A DNA stretch of 53,498 bases from a virus. The stretch is taken from the IMG/VR virus record IMGVR_UViG_3300031857_000256, positions 1 through 53,498 of that record; one strand, given 5' to 3'. The notes under the pieces were generated by a model. That model did not search any database. It had not been told where the DNA came from and was given only the letters and a program-made list of their open reading frames with translations. A program made the translations under genes and the position numbers. Position 1 is the stretch's first letter, and each line of letters opens with the position of its first letter. This document shows, piece by piece, positions 19,001-26,600 of this stretch.

Positions 19001-19601
19001 TGATAGATTGAGAGGTTCTAAAGATGAATTAAGACAAAGAGCAATCGGATACACAAACGGAGCATTCCCTTATTTAGTTTATAACGAAGCGAGTTGTTCT
19101 CGTGATACTGGTTTGATTGTTGATGCTTGTTGTACTGATTTATTATATGGTGGAAACGAAAGAGGTATTGCAGCGGCATCATCTTACTATAATGGTCAAT
19201 ACGGTAACGCAATTGCCGTAACTAGAGACCAACTTTTAGAGACTTTGGAAACTAATAGATATTTAAGAACAAGAGCAGAGTTTATAGCAGCTGGAGCACC
19301 ATTAGAATCATTTGGTTCATTGATTGTGGCAACTGGTATTGACTACTCTTATAATGGTAGTGGTGTTACGTTTAAAGCACTTCCACCGAATCAGGGTGGT
19401 AGTGGTGTTGCAAATCCGGCATTTGAAATTACCGAATTGGGTGGTGGTAGAATTTACTTTACATCTGGTAACGAAACTGGTGACTTTAGAATTGGTACGG
19501 GATTAAGTATTAATCAGGCAACTGGTACTCTTGTGGGTAGAACATTTAGTAAATCTCTATTCTCATTGGTAACTCCGTTCTCATTGGCACTACAAATATA
19601 A
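7053..19601 (+). CDS. Giant tail fibre / virion structural protein 1, 4182 aa
   Basis: Start codon overlaps the upstream stop (TAATG). Order of parts: residues 1-105, ISGSL/TGSL beta spacers; about 109-350, a right-handed beta-helix domain of the pectate-lyase/DUF1565 type opening with LYVSSTDGDDNNDGRS and PLRTIKRAASLA; about 368-610, five copies of a 'B' module (SSSF-IV--II-NGTGS-P...IKVTN); about 612-725, a degenerate cupredoxin-like domain; about 757-4060, alternating blocks of an 'A' module (FIQNETIAY, SSSW, CKRDVGYI, GGNER, YYYLYPS) and more B modules; 4060-4182, a C-terminal domain with ALPPNQGGSGVANP, GGRIYFTSGNETGDFRIG and TPFSLALQI. The A repeat and this C-terminus are familiar from giant structural proteins of T4-like cyanophages. 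A cysteine precedes xRD in each of the 22 A copies. No enzymatic active site is evident; a long, flexible virion fibre is likely. Confidence 0.85.
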   Translation: MARLIPRKQIEEQQNISGSLTIQQNVDIGNDAIISGSLFVSKSFFLGNDVTDKSEITGSVFLTGSLEIDGQLVFKGPEAVLSATASNTLLAVDTQRYAGILAKDFGANVPTLYVSSTDGDDNNDGRSIQYPLRTIKRAASLASPGYDGRYGFDTGSIFNGYVIKVQAGTYLEDNPVILPKNTTIWGAGLRITKINAKNPTEDLFLVNSGCYIAEVTMGGLRLFPDQINPVKGFAVAFQPGAFITTSPYVQNCSQISNQENSFTELYEDIPPGGGGLYVNGDVIDPDSPLASMVLDAYTQISPNGVGCLVNGRGFIQLVSFFNNFSYYSIRVNNGGHATLNNSNISFGLYGMYASGSRFISGSGGNIAARDSVRGTWSVVVDVLNKGLEAGLPTITKLNTDEGIRLTSPALYTQSRVSAGTTLSTTAASEIASDYKLISAIVENGTADFPTLLAQSSNKGYGFDSPYNILGEVQITSSISATNTDLTNISGSYAALLSILANGTGSFTFKSNNEDAIKVTNTTEYPLGTASPFTASVSSSFSTIIDILKNGLSASPVLVSNTSSSLLIGTGSQYFTGISSSIAVRNSVSASFGIVYGVLQNGTGSNILPIPENHQRVYTIVNSGSIGFKFDDVNNSLNPTLTLFRGETYKFNVDATDEFGGLFYPFWIRTAQIADIGTKYDYNKGVINNGDSTGTITFTVPYDAPNTLYYVADNNSVMGGKLNIVNSSTTPRYLIQNTLTYPETILSSSIASTDVDKINAYDLLIGNKELVKDEVVRFVNSSWSDLDYNQETCKRDVGFIIDGVAKDLLFGGNEESLRSALYYYIYPSEATTTQKEPTTSAVKYAAGLVDKLLSNVTLQSANNDKLAVAESILDNRIFVQNETIAFLSSSWSGDDGFYYNEEKCKRDVGYILDAVATDALYGGNERAITAARFYYLYPSAATVAGVPSSTAQLEQTLTGIRYAAGVVGALLKNKTFQTASATTQAAYDLLKANKELIQNETIQFINVTYPQLKYNQTKCRRDVGYIIDSVATDLLYGGNERGVVSGRNYYAYPSIATSIQRRETIAGVRYAKIIGDYIVQNIILDTPRIVNNDEKNIKVTALENITSSFSGTITEKALISSSFSIVEGIIKGGLQAIPSVLAQNTNQNWGEANPLNVTSNVQTTSSYVTPNEINTIDRNFGIVTNIIDNGISLEPVLTSSLDGLIKVTDIAQISGTSATNNETASISSSFAYVMNVIAGGLGQLQPLVSNLSASIVVTNTPFISSTAASGSIGTSISSSMNTIATIISGGLGVVPTLISSVANSIKVTNTPQYISASYSGSLEDVSFVSASIAIVTSIIKGGPSPAKVVYTTPVSTVNAKASYDLLKQNIPFIQNETIAYLSSSWAGFEYDEVKCKRDVGLIISGAAEDLIWNSNSASIVNGEYYYEFPSQATDTQLNQTLDGINYASRLAQKLIQNIEFNTAPINNQNADTLLKNNKVFIQNETIAYMSSSWGLFEYNEAKCRRDVGYIIDAVRTDIVYGGNERTIEAGRYYYLYPSEATSTQLQQTTDAINYASRLAQKVVANTTFVVADTNALNASNLLSLNKSLIASEVVEYVSSSWSGVQYDENKCKRDVGYILEAVRTDLVYGGNERTTIAGQYYYLFPSAATVGGEPTATQQLDPTITGVNYARRLAQNIVLNKTLVSPTQAVLDARELVKTNTTFIQQNVIEYISDTYPTLNYKVDKCFRDVRFIVDGVLTDLVYGGNERSLQSGEFYYKYPSQATDSQANETIDAINFAKELSKLIAIGGKAIEDGFDTVVDIISSGSLGYPTLVSNTLAGIKATNEPQFVTQSSVLTSDKSIVSASFGNVINIIDKGVNVIPTIISSTNRGINKLGNVQTTSSITPVATDINKVGSGFDIVLNIIANGTGSIPSKITNTSSVIKRTDSVQYITTASISSTYLTNANSAFDIVLDVLENGTGSLPSLVKNVNGLVKLTNSTQYTSSMNVSSSRVNSITSSFNTVINILENGTGSLPNIISNNFNNVKVTNGLNYVSASYSGTSIQSTFISASISIVTNIIANGTGSLPNITLYTSSISSSAVLDAYNILKAHIPFIQDETIAYLSSSWSTASYDEAKCRRDIGLIVSGAAEDLIWNSNSASVVNGKYYYEYPSQAQGAQLNQTLDGVFYASKLAQKVILNTLFTLPTPQTNTAYDLLINNKEFIQNETIAYISSSWSTKEYNETTCKRDVGYILDAIATDVKWGGNERAVTAGVFYYKYPSAATGSQLKETVTGVTYAKNLADKLLRNAQFQKVSQNKLQAKDLIVNNKSFIENEVIAYVSASWSEFSYNETTCKRDVGYILDAVATDIIYGGNERSYEAGRYYYYEPSTATTTQLGPTLSGVKHAKGLTQQILKNLLFVKPSNSAQIAYELLFNNKALIQNETIAFVSSSWSMFNYNDVKCRRDVGYIVDAVATDILYGGNERVSEAGEYYYLYPSLATVEGDGNESGQLDQTLDGVKYAKGIAQKIVANTLLQTPTESERAGYDLLIKNKQLIQKETIAYISSSWSGIGSFSYNEASCSRDVAYILDNVATDLLYGGNERSSKAGEYYYLYPSKATVISSISPDTNSQKGPTIDGVTFAAGIAQTILNNTTLIQPTDYVKSAVSLLKANRQFIQNETIQYIDAFFPYLTYLREKCRRDVGYIVDGVATDLFYGGNQRSITSGDYYFRYPNKATTSDQLSETVSGIEYAKAVSKKVVQNILLRKPVTKDNTSANIKATDTNQYTSSINVSTTEISKISSSFSIVTDIIAGGVSVSPIKVLNTEAGIKVTNETAVTSSINGGNTYADLVTSSFNLVRDIIYYGEAGIPDALARNYDYGFELQTPTLLHISSTEQSVIGGTNNASDLVDVSASYATVIDIVNNGTGSIPTIIENTSSSINVIGGTPYQSPVAGTTTDINKIGSGFGIVTDIIEGTYPTVVSNTTNGVKVTTTPQILINGSTAQRLQAKLVSSSFAVVTNIILNGTGSQTYVAPSATANTNPRITSAYNLLVSNSLMIVDETIAYMSSSWSTFDYNEEKCRRDLGYIIDGAASDLLYGGNSGSFLNGQFYLLIPSQATSSQLDQTLTAIRYASGISEKVIQSQLLTHISASQSTSASYVSLLENKEFIQNEAIAYVSSSWSTFDYNETTCRRDVGYIVDAVATDLLYGGNERSWIAGDYYFRYPSQATTSQLQPTLDGINYAKGVAMNVAKNTTFVTADVNTQFSYDILLANKEFIQNETVAFVNAKYPNLYYDQIKCKRDVGYIVDAVATDLLYGGNERAAIAGEFYYLYPSLATESEQVVETTAAIDYARRLSLEIIQKNTISTPQIVSNTFNNIKVTNISQISGVAATQTEATAISSSIGIVIDIVSNGTGSLPISIPYTTPSTDPNVINAYNNLKANIPFIAAETVAYISSSWVTGSNSDTAFVYNDLSCSRDVSLIVSGAAEDLLWNSNSASIVNGKYYYEYPSQATNTQLDETLDGISYASQLAQKIVLNTLFVTASPTASAVYNALKTNKPFIQAETIAFVSSSWSSLNYSEAKCKRDVGLIVDAVATDILYGGNQRSATAGQYYFKYPSQATGSQLDSTLNAIDFAGGTAKNVITNTTFVTASQSVSASVELLRNNRLFIQNETMAYLTASWSSFEYNKEKCKRDVGYILDGVATDILYGGNERSVMSGDFYYKYPSKATLLGDGDGVGQLGQTLDGIIYASRIAQKVAQNIQFVTASSAVSASFDLLRKNKNFIAAETIAYVSSSWSGVYYNEASCSRDVKYIIDAAATDLLYGGSERSVTAGSYYFLFPSKATVKGVPSEAAQLDPTITGVRYAGKLASKVVTNPTFILPSASLLTTVNLLTSNKPLIQKETITFLSSSWSTLKYNETSCSRDLGFIIDAIRTDLVYGGNERSIEAGSYYYKIPSVAIKESYTDNGEAGQKIQTVDGIDFARGLSEKIVSNTLLTYLAPSTKRRQAADRLRGSKDELRQRAIGYTNGAFPYLVYNEASCSRDTGLIVDACCTDLLYGGNERGIAAASSYYNGQYGNAIAVTRDQLLETLETNRYLRTRAEFIAAGAPLESFGSLIVATGIDYSYNGSGVTFKALPPNQGGSGVANPAFEITELGGGRIYFTSGNETGDFRIGTGLSINQATGTLVGRTFSKSLFSLVTPFSLALQI
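8890..9228 (+). other. Degenerate cupredoxin-like domain in giant fibre 1
   Basis: The encoded segment runs from PTLTLFRGETYKFNV through NNGDSTGTITFTVP to LYYVADNNSVMGGKLNIV and aligns with the two intact domains of giant fibre 2. Of the four expected copper ligands only Met remains: the first His is Tyr (FYPFWI), Cys is Ala and the second His is Asn. It probably keeps the fold without metal. Confidence 0.65.
9324..19230 (+). repeat. Alternating A-module (22 copies) and B-module array
   Basis: By hand I count 22 A modules (about 85-125 residues, marked by C-x-RD and GGN) in five blocks of 3, 4, 6, 3 and 6 copies. B-module blocks of 5, 6, 5 and 1 copies lie between them, and five more B copies precede the array. 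Approximate A-block limits are 9324-10290, 11115-12410, 13290-15290, 16110-17085 and 17275-19230. The copies differ at DNA level, so the array is old rather than freshly amplified. First and last copies of blocks carry distinctive signatures (see findings). Confidence 0.85.
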
Positions 19602-19628
19602 AAAAGAAAATAAAAAAATAAAAAAGAA

Positions 19629-20546
19629 ATGGCAGAAGTTTTTGTACCGTTAAACCGATTCCAGTCAGTAGTAACAAATCTGACTGGCGAGCAAGATGAA
19701 ATTTATATAACCCCGGCCGGAGTATCATCAATTGTGCTATCAGCGCAAATTACCAATAATGATTTAATAGTTCAGCCGGTTACGATATTGGTAACATCTA
19801 ATAGAGAATTACCTGTGCCAAGATTTGAAACAATATATAGTGGTAGTTCATTTATAAGTTCTTCTGTATCTTTATTAAATTTTAGCGGTAGTTTTGCTAG
19901 TGCATCTTTATTATTAAATGCAAATAGACAATTTTTAAGAAAAGAAATAGCAGCCTATACTCAAAACCAAAATAATTTATCGGAAACTCCATTTACCTTT
20001 ATATCATCATATTTTGAACAAAATACATTAGATGATGTGGATGCAATAAAATATGATATTGCAAATAACACAACTAGTAGAACAAATAAAGCGGCAAAAG
20101 CGTATTTTGATAAAAATGGGGTATCCGCAATCGCTTCAACTGAATATTCTGCATCAATATTTGCTTTAGATTATTTAAAAGTATTATCAAATCAAATTAT
20201 AAAAAATGAATCTGTAACGGGTTCTGCTCAAGTTGAATTAATATACCAAAACACGGTAACACAATCTATATTATCCGGATTCAATAATGGAACAAGTAAC
20301 GAAGTATCAGCATCTATATATGTAGTAAATTCTTTAGTAGATGTTATCAAAGCAACTATTGAAAGCCCTGTATTTGTTGAACAAGAACCGGTTAAATTGG
20401 TTACAAATGTAACAATACCGGCTGCGGATTCACTTTCACCGGTAGTTTCTGGTAAATTAGTATTAGAAGAAGGTTATGGTTTTATAGTTTCCGGCTCAAC
20501 AAATCTATCGGTAGTCCTATCTTTACTTGAATCTGCGAATGAATAA
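19629..20546 (+). CDS. Fibre-associated beta-sandwich protein with inserted repeat domain, 305 aa
   Basis: The leader (19602-19628) is almost all A and supplies only a weak ribosome-binding site. The N-terminus NRFQSVVTNLT, then IYITPAGVSSIVLSAQITNN, is familiar from small proteins next to giant fibres in T4-like marine phages. The C-terminus has GKLVLEEGYGFIVSGS followed by LSVVLSLLESANE. These two ends correspond to the N- and C-terminal halves of the 110-residue protein at 33189, which has ITYTAPAQTSATVIGVSVAN and QKLVMEENDYLSVVSS. Between them, about residues 90-230, is a helical insert with LLLNANRQFLRKEIAAY, DDVDAIKYDI and FALDYLKVLSNQIIKN, a degenerate, cysteine-free version of the A module of giant fibre 1. 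It probably binds or caps giant fibre 1; this is inferred from the shared module and adjacency. Confidence 0.75.
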   Translation: MAEVFVPLNRFQSVVTNLTGEQDEIYITPAGVSSIVLSAQITNNDLIVQPVTILVTSNRELPVPRFETIYSGSSFISSSVSLLNFSGSFASASLLLNANRQFLRKEIAAYTQNQNNLSETPFTFISSYFEQNTLDDVDAIKYDIANNTTSRTNKAAKAYFDKNGVSAIASTEYSASIFALDYLKVLSNQIIKNESVTGSAQVELIYQNTVTQSILSGFNNGTSNEVSASIYVVNSLVDVIKATIESPVFVEQEPVKLVTNVTIPAADSLSPVVSGKLVLEEGYGFIVSGSTNLSVVLSLLESANE

Positions 20547-20559
20547 CGATATATGTCAA

Positions 20560-20585
20560 CCTATAATATTTATAGGTGATTTTTT
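20560..20585 (+). terminator. Weak hairpin with T-run after the beta-sandwich gene
   Basis: A 6-bp inverted repeat, CCTATA (20560-20565) and TATAGG (20571-20576), is followed by TGA and a run of six T. The stem is AT-rich and encloses a TATTTATA octamer, so it may be a weak terminator, a palindromic promoter element, or both. Confidence 0.4.
20567..20574 (+). promoter_or_regulatory. TATTTATA octamer (first of two) upstream of giant fibre 2
   Basis: Preceded by AA, inside the CCTATA/TATAGG inverted repeat, and 15 bp ahead of a second copy. Two copies occur in this 69-bp gap. Confidence 0.4.
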
Positions 20586-20588
20586 GAA

Positions 20589-20596
20589 TATTTATA
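20589..20596 (+). promoter_or_regulatory. TATTTATA octamer (second) upstream of giant fibre 2
   Basis: Preceded by AA and ending 19 bp before the ATG at 20616. It lies just after the possible terminator, where a promoter for the fibre 2 unit would be expected. Confidence 0.5.
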
Positions 20597-20615
20597 ACAA
20601 AGCTGGAAAGTACGA

Positions 20616-23600
20616 ATGGCAATTAGTAATCTTTTAACGGGTAGGGTTAGGGTTGTATCCCCAAAAAATGTAACACAGGACAGGTATCAATTTATTGATT
20701 TATCTCAAGTTGAACCCAATTTAGGTGTTCCAAACTTTTCTGCCTCATTATCAGGCTCTCCGGCTATCGTAGTTTCGGATGACCAGGGTAATAGAGGATT
20801 TGTAAGAAGTTTAGATTTAGATAGAGTAAGTGGACAATTTACAGGTTCATTTACCGGAAGTGCAGATTTAACTGGTTCTTTTAGAGGAGATTTTAGTGGA
20901 GATGGTTCAAAATTAATTAATTTACCAATTTCCGATACCGCACAAAAATTAGCATCTGCATCTTTTACCGCATCATTTAGTAGTGGTGGTCTTGATATCA
21001 ATACAAATACCAATATACAAGGTAATTTGTCCGTAACCGATGATGTAAGAATTGGTGGAAACTTATATGTTTCAAAATCTATATATGCAGACCAATTAAT
21101 TGTTAATGTAATATCATCTTCAATTATATATTCATCTGGTTCAAATAAATTTGGTGATGAATCAATTGATAAGCAAGAATTTACTGGTTCGGTTGAAATA
21201 AGAGATAGAGTTGGTGCAAATGAAATTACAGCATCTTCTATTTTGAGTCAGTTTACTGGTTCATTCTTTGGAGACGGTAGAGATTTAAAAAATGTTCCAG
21301 CTATATTATTAGCAAGTGGCTCGGTAACCGCTTCTATTGTAGGTGACCTTATTATATTCAATGCACAAAGTGCATCGTTTTTAGGTGGCGTACAAATTAC
21401 AGGTAGTTTATTATTAAACACAGGATCTGTTGTAATTGAATCGGGTTCTATTGTTGCAGCAAGGGGTGTTATCAATCAACTTACTGCATCTTCTATTATA
21501 AGCCAGTTTACTGGTTCATTCTTTGGAGATGGTAGAGATATATTCAATCTACCACAGGCTACAAAATTAGCAACGGGATCTGTAACCGCATCAGTTAGTC
21601 CTCAATTTGGATTTAAAGTAGAATCTATTTTAAGAGGTTCTGAATTTACTGGTAGCGTAGATGTATTAGGTAATATATCAGCATCTATGTTTAGTGGTAG
21701 TGGTAGAGGATTATTTGATATTCCACGTTCTGCTCTAACACCGGATGCATTAACATCTACCGAGATATCATCGGGTTCAGTAACGGCATCTGTGGCACCG
21801 GAATATGGATTTAGAGTTTTATCAATAGCAAGTGGTTCACACTTTAGCGGAAGTGCATATATTGATTCATCTTCTTTTATATACGCTGATGGTTCTAGAT
21901 TAAGAAACATACCAAGAAGTGCATTAACCGAAGATGCATTGGTTACTACCGAAATCAAATCTGGTTCAGTAACCGCATCGGTTGCACCCAATTACGGATT
22001 TAAAGTATTATCAATTGATAGTGGTTCGCATTTTAGCGGAAGTGTTTATATCGATTCTTCTTCATATCTTTATTCCGATGGTAGATATTTAAGAAACATA
22101 CCAAGAAGTGCATTGACTGAAGATGCGTTAGTTTCTACTGAAATTAAATCTGGTTCAGTAACAGCATCAGTTTCACCTGAATATGGATTTATTGTAACCA
22201 CTCCATTTAGTGGTTCCAGTTTTGGTTCTAGATTTACTGGTTCGGTTGATGTGAGTGGAAGTGTTAGAGCATTTTCATTTATTGGTGATGGTTCTCAATT
22301 AACAAATGTTGCATCGGTAGTTTCTCCGAGAATTGCAAGTGGTAGTGTAACTGCATCGGTATCACCAAATTTTGGGTTTGTAGTATTTTCACCAAATAGT
22401 GGGTCTCAATTTACAGGTTCACTTTTTGTAAGTGGAAATATAGAAATATATACGGGTTCTTTTTCTGGTAGTGGTAAATTATTGAGAGAAATTCCTGTAT
22501 CTGCTATACCTGATTTAGACCTTTCAAAAATAGGTAGTGGTTCTGTAACGGCATCTATAACGCCAAATAAAGGATTTACTGTAAATATATTTTCACAATT
22601 TAGTGGAAGTATGGTGGTATCTTCTTCTGTATTTGAAATACCTACTGCATCATTAGATACTGTTTTTGATGTAAGGAATGATGGAACTACCGCATATATT
22701 TTTAGTAATGCGGTAACGGGTTCTAATCCAACATTAACATTAGCTAGAGGAGTTCTATATACATTCAACTTAAATGCGGCGGGACATCCATTCTATATCA
22801 AAACCGTACAATCATCTGGTACTACAAACGCATATAATACCGGTGTAACTAATAATGGAGATGATGTGGGTGTTATAACATTCATTCCATCGGCCGGTGC
22901 TCCTGATACTCTTTACTATAACTGCCAATTACATTCCGCAATGGGTGGTAGAATTAATATTGTTGATAAAATAGTAAGACCTGCGGAAATTAAATTTATT
23001 GGAGATACTACTGTAACGGGTAGTTTATTTGTAAAAGATAGAATAGAAGCTAGAGAAATAAGTGCATCATTTAGTGGTTCATTTAGAGGAACTTTTGATG
23101 GAGATGGTTCTAATTTATTTAATTTACCATCTGCAACAAGATTGGCATCTGGTTCCATTACTGCATCGGTAAGTCCAGATAGAGGATTTGTTGTACAATC
23201 ACAAAATAGTGGTTCACAATTCACTGGTAGTATTAATGTAACTGGTTCCGTAACTGCAATTAACTTTATTGGAAGTGATTTTAGTGGTTCATTTCAAGGG
23301 GATGGTAGTAGATTAGTAAATCTTCCGTTACCTCAACCAAATAGAATTTTAGATGGACCAGTAACGGCATCGGTTTCATCTATTGATGGATTTGTTGTAA
23401 AATCTCAAGCAAGTGGTTCTCAATTTAGTGGAAGTTTAAGAATTAGTGGTAGTATATTTTTAGCATCTGGTTCTTTCTATTCTGGAAGTGGTAGAGGATT
23501 ATTTGATATTCCAAGAACCGCTTTAACTGAAGATGCGTTTTTAATTGATAGAATCGTAAGTGGTAGTGTAACTGCATCCGTATCACCTCAATTTGGATTT

Positions 23601-26600
23601 AGAGTTGTTTCGTATGATAGTGGTTCACAATTTACAGGAAGTTTAAATGTAAGTGGAAGCATATTTTTAGCATCTGGTTCTTTTTATTCTGGAAGTGGTA
23701 AAGGATTATTTGAAATTCCACGTTCTGCGATATCCGATTTAGATATATCATTAATATCATCTGGTTCGGCAACTGCTTCTATTTCACCTAACAAGGGATT
23801 ATTAGTTAATGTACCAACTACAATTAATGGATTTTTAGTTGTAACCGGTTCTACTGATATAAAAGCAAATTTAGTAGTAACGGGTTCTGCAATTATTAGT
23901 AGTTCTTTATTATCTAAAGGAGTTTCTAGATTTGAATCTGGAGTTTCTGCATCAGTATTTAGTGGTAGTGGTGCTGGGTTGACAGACATACCTTTTTCGG
24001 CATTATCACAAGAATTAACTAGAATTGCAACTGGTAGTGTAACGGCATCGGTTTTTCCTGATAAAGGATTTGTTGTAGAATCATTAAGAAGTGGTTCACA
24101 ATTTACCGGAAGTTTGAGAGTTAGTGGTAGTATATTTTTAGCATCTGGTTCTTTCTATTCTGGTTCTGGTGAAGGATTGTTTAATATTCCAAGAACCGCT
24201 TTAACACCGGACGCATTAGAATCAACATACATAGCATCAGGTTCTATAACAGCTTCGGTATCACCTAGATTTGGATTTAGAGTAGAATCTCTGGAAAGTG
24301 GTTCTCAAATTACTGGTAGTATAAGAATTAGTGGAAGTTTGTTTGCAACAAATGACTTAACGATTAGTGGTAGCGGAAATGTATTGGGAGATATTAATGT
24401 ACAAGGTGATGCAACGGTATCGTCTGGTTCTTTCTTTGTTGGAGATGGTAGATATCTATCAAACATAACATTAGCTAATTTAGCAATTGATTCAACAAAA
24501 ATATTTAGTGGTTCAGCAACCGCATCGGTATCACCAACTGAAGGATTTGAAGTAAATGTTCATTCTAGATTTGATGGAAGTTTTATAGTATCATCATCTG
24601 GAAGACCTACACCTGATTATTTAATTGATACAATTGTTAATGTAACAAACGATGGTTCAAATGCATATATAATAAGTAATGCTTCTATATCTGGTTCAAA
24701 CCAAACAATAACATTACAAAGAGGATTACAATATACATTTAATGTAAATGCATCTGGACATCCATTTTGGATTAAATACGTTAATTCTACCGGAACTATA
24801 TGGGAATATAGTGGAAGTATAACAAACAACGGAGAAGATAATGGAACAATACTTTGGACTCCACCATCTGGTTCTCCTAATGTTCTTTACTATAATTGCC
24901 AGTTACATAGTAGTATGGCTGGTCAAATAAATTTAATTGACTACACGGAAATACCGGCAGAAATTAAATTTATTGGTGAAACTAAAGTAGAAGGTAATAT
25001 AACCGCATCTATGTTTAGTGGTAGTGGTAAGGGATTGTTTGATATTCCTTTCTCAAACTTAACTGGTGATGCGTTTAGAATTGCAAGTGCAAGTGTAACA
25101 GCATCGGTTTCTCCAGATAGAGGATTTATTGTAGAATCATTCCAAAGTGGTTCTGGATTTAGCGGAAGTATTTATATAGATTCATCATCTTTCATATATT
25201 CAGAAGGTACTTATTTAAGAAACATACCAAAATCTGCACTTACGGAAGATGCATTAGTTTCTACTGAAATTAAATCGGGTTCTGTAACCGCATCGGTATC
25301 TCCTGATTTTGGATTTAAAGTACAAACTCCATTTACATCATCTGTATCTGAAAGTGTGTTTACAACACAAATTGCTTCACAATTTACCGGTTCGGTTTCA
25401 ATTAGTGGAAGTTTATTTGTTAATGATATTAGTGGTGGATTGTTTGTAGAATCCGGTTCATTTATTTACGCGGAAGGTACATATTTAAGAAACATACCAA
25501 AATCGGCAATTACTGAAGATGCATTATTATCTTCGTTTATTGTATCTGGTTCAGTAACAGCATCAGTTTCACCTGATTTTGGATTTAGAGTTGTAACACC
25601 ATTTACTGAATCGCAAGTGGGTTCTCAATTTACAGGAAGTGTTGATGTTAGTGGTTCATTAAGAGCATTTTTCTTAATAGGAGATGGTTCGCAGATTACA
25701 AACGTACAAGCAGCGGCATCTCCGTTGATAGCAAGTGGTTCGGCAACTGCATCGGTAGCAAGTGGTGATAGATTAGTAGTAACAACTGCTAAAACTGGTT
25801 CGGAAATTGGTTCTGAATTTACCGGTTCAATAGAAGTTAGTGGTAGTATAAGAGCAACCGATGATATATACGCAGACTTCTTCTATGGTGATGGTAGATA
25901 TATCACAAATGTAGTAGCCGCAGCGGCACCATTCATTGGAAGTGGTAGTGCAACTGCATCGGTAGCGGATGGTGAACGTTTTGTTGTAATTACTGCAAAA
26001 ACTGGTTCACAAATTGGTTCTGAATTTACTGGCTCTGTTGAGATTAGCGGTTCATTAATAGTAAAAGATGATGTAACTGCGGATTTCTACTTTGGTGATG
26101 GTAGATTCCTTACCAATGTACAAGCGGCGGCGGCACCATTGATTGCTAGTGGTAGTGCAACTGCATCGGTACAAAGTGGTAGAATATTTGAAGTAATTAC
26201 TAAAGCTCCATCTGGTTCATTTGGTTCTCAATTTACCGGTTCGGTAGCTATTAGTGGTGCATTATCAGCATCTTTATATCAAGGAGATGGTGGTGGATTA
26301 TTTAACATTCCTGCATCAGCACTTCAAAATCTTCAATTAGATAGAATTCAATCCGGTTCTGCTAGAGCAATTATAAGTCCTGATGAACTAAATGTAAACG
26401 TACCAATAACAGCGGCACTTTACATAGGTGATGGTGGTGGACTATTTAATATCCCTGCAAATGCATTGCAAGACCTTAAGTTAGATAGAATTATATCTGG
26501 TTCCGTAGAAGCTGTTATTTCTCCAAATAAAGGTTTAGAAATTAATACTAGAGTAAGAATCTTCTCTGGTTCGGCAGAAATAAGTGGTGGTTTATTTATA

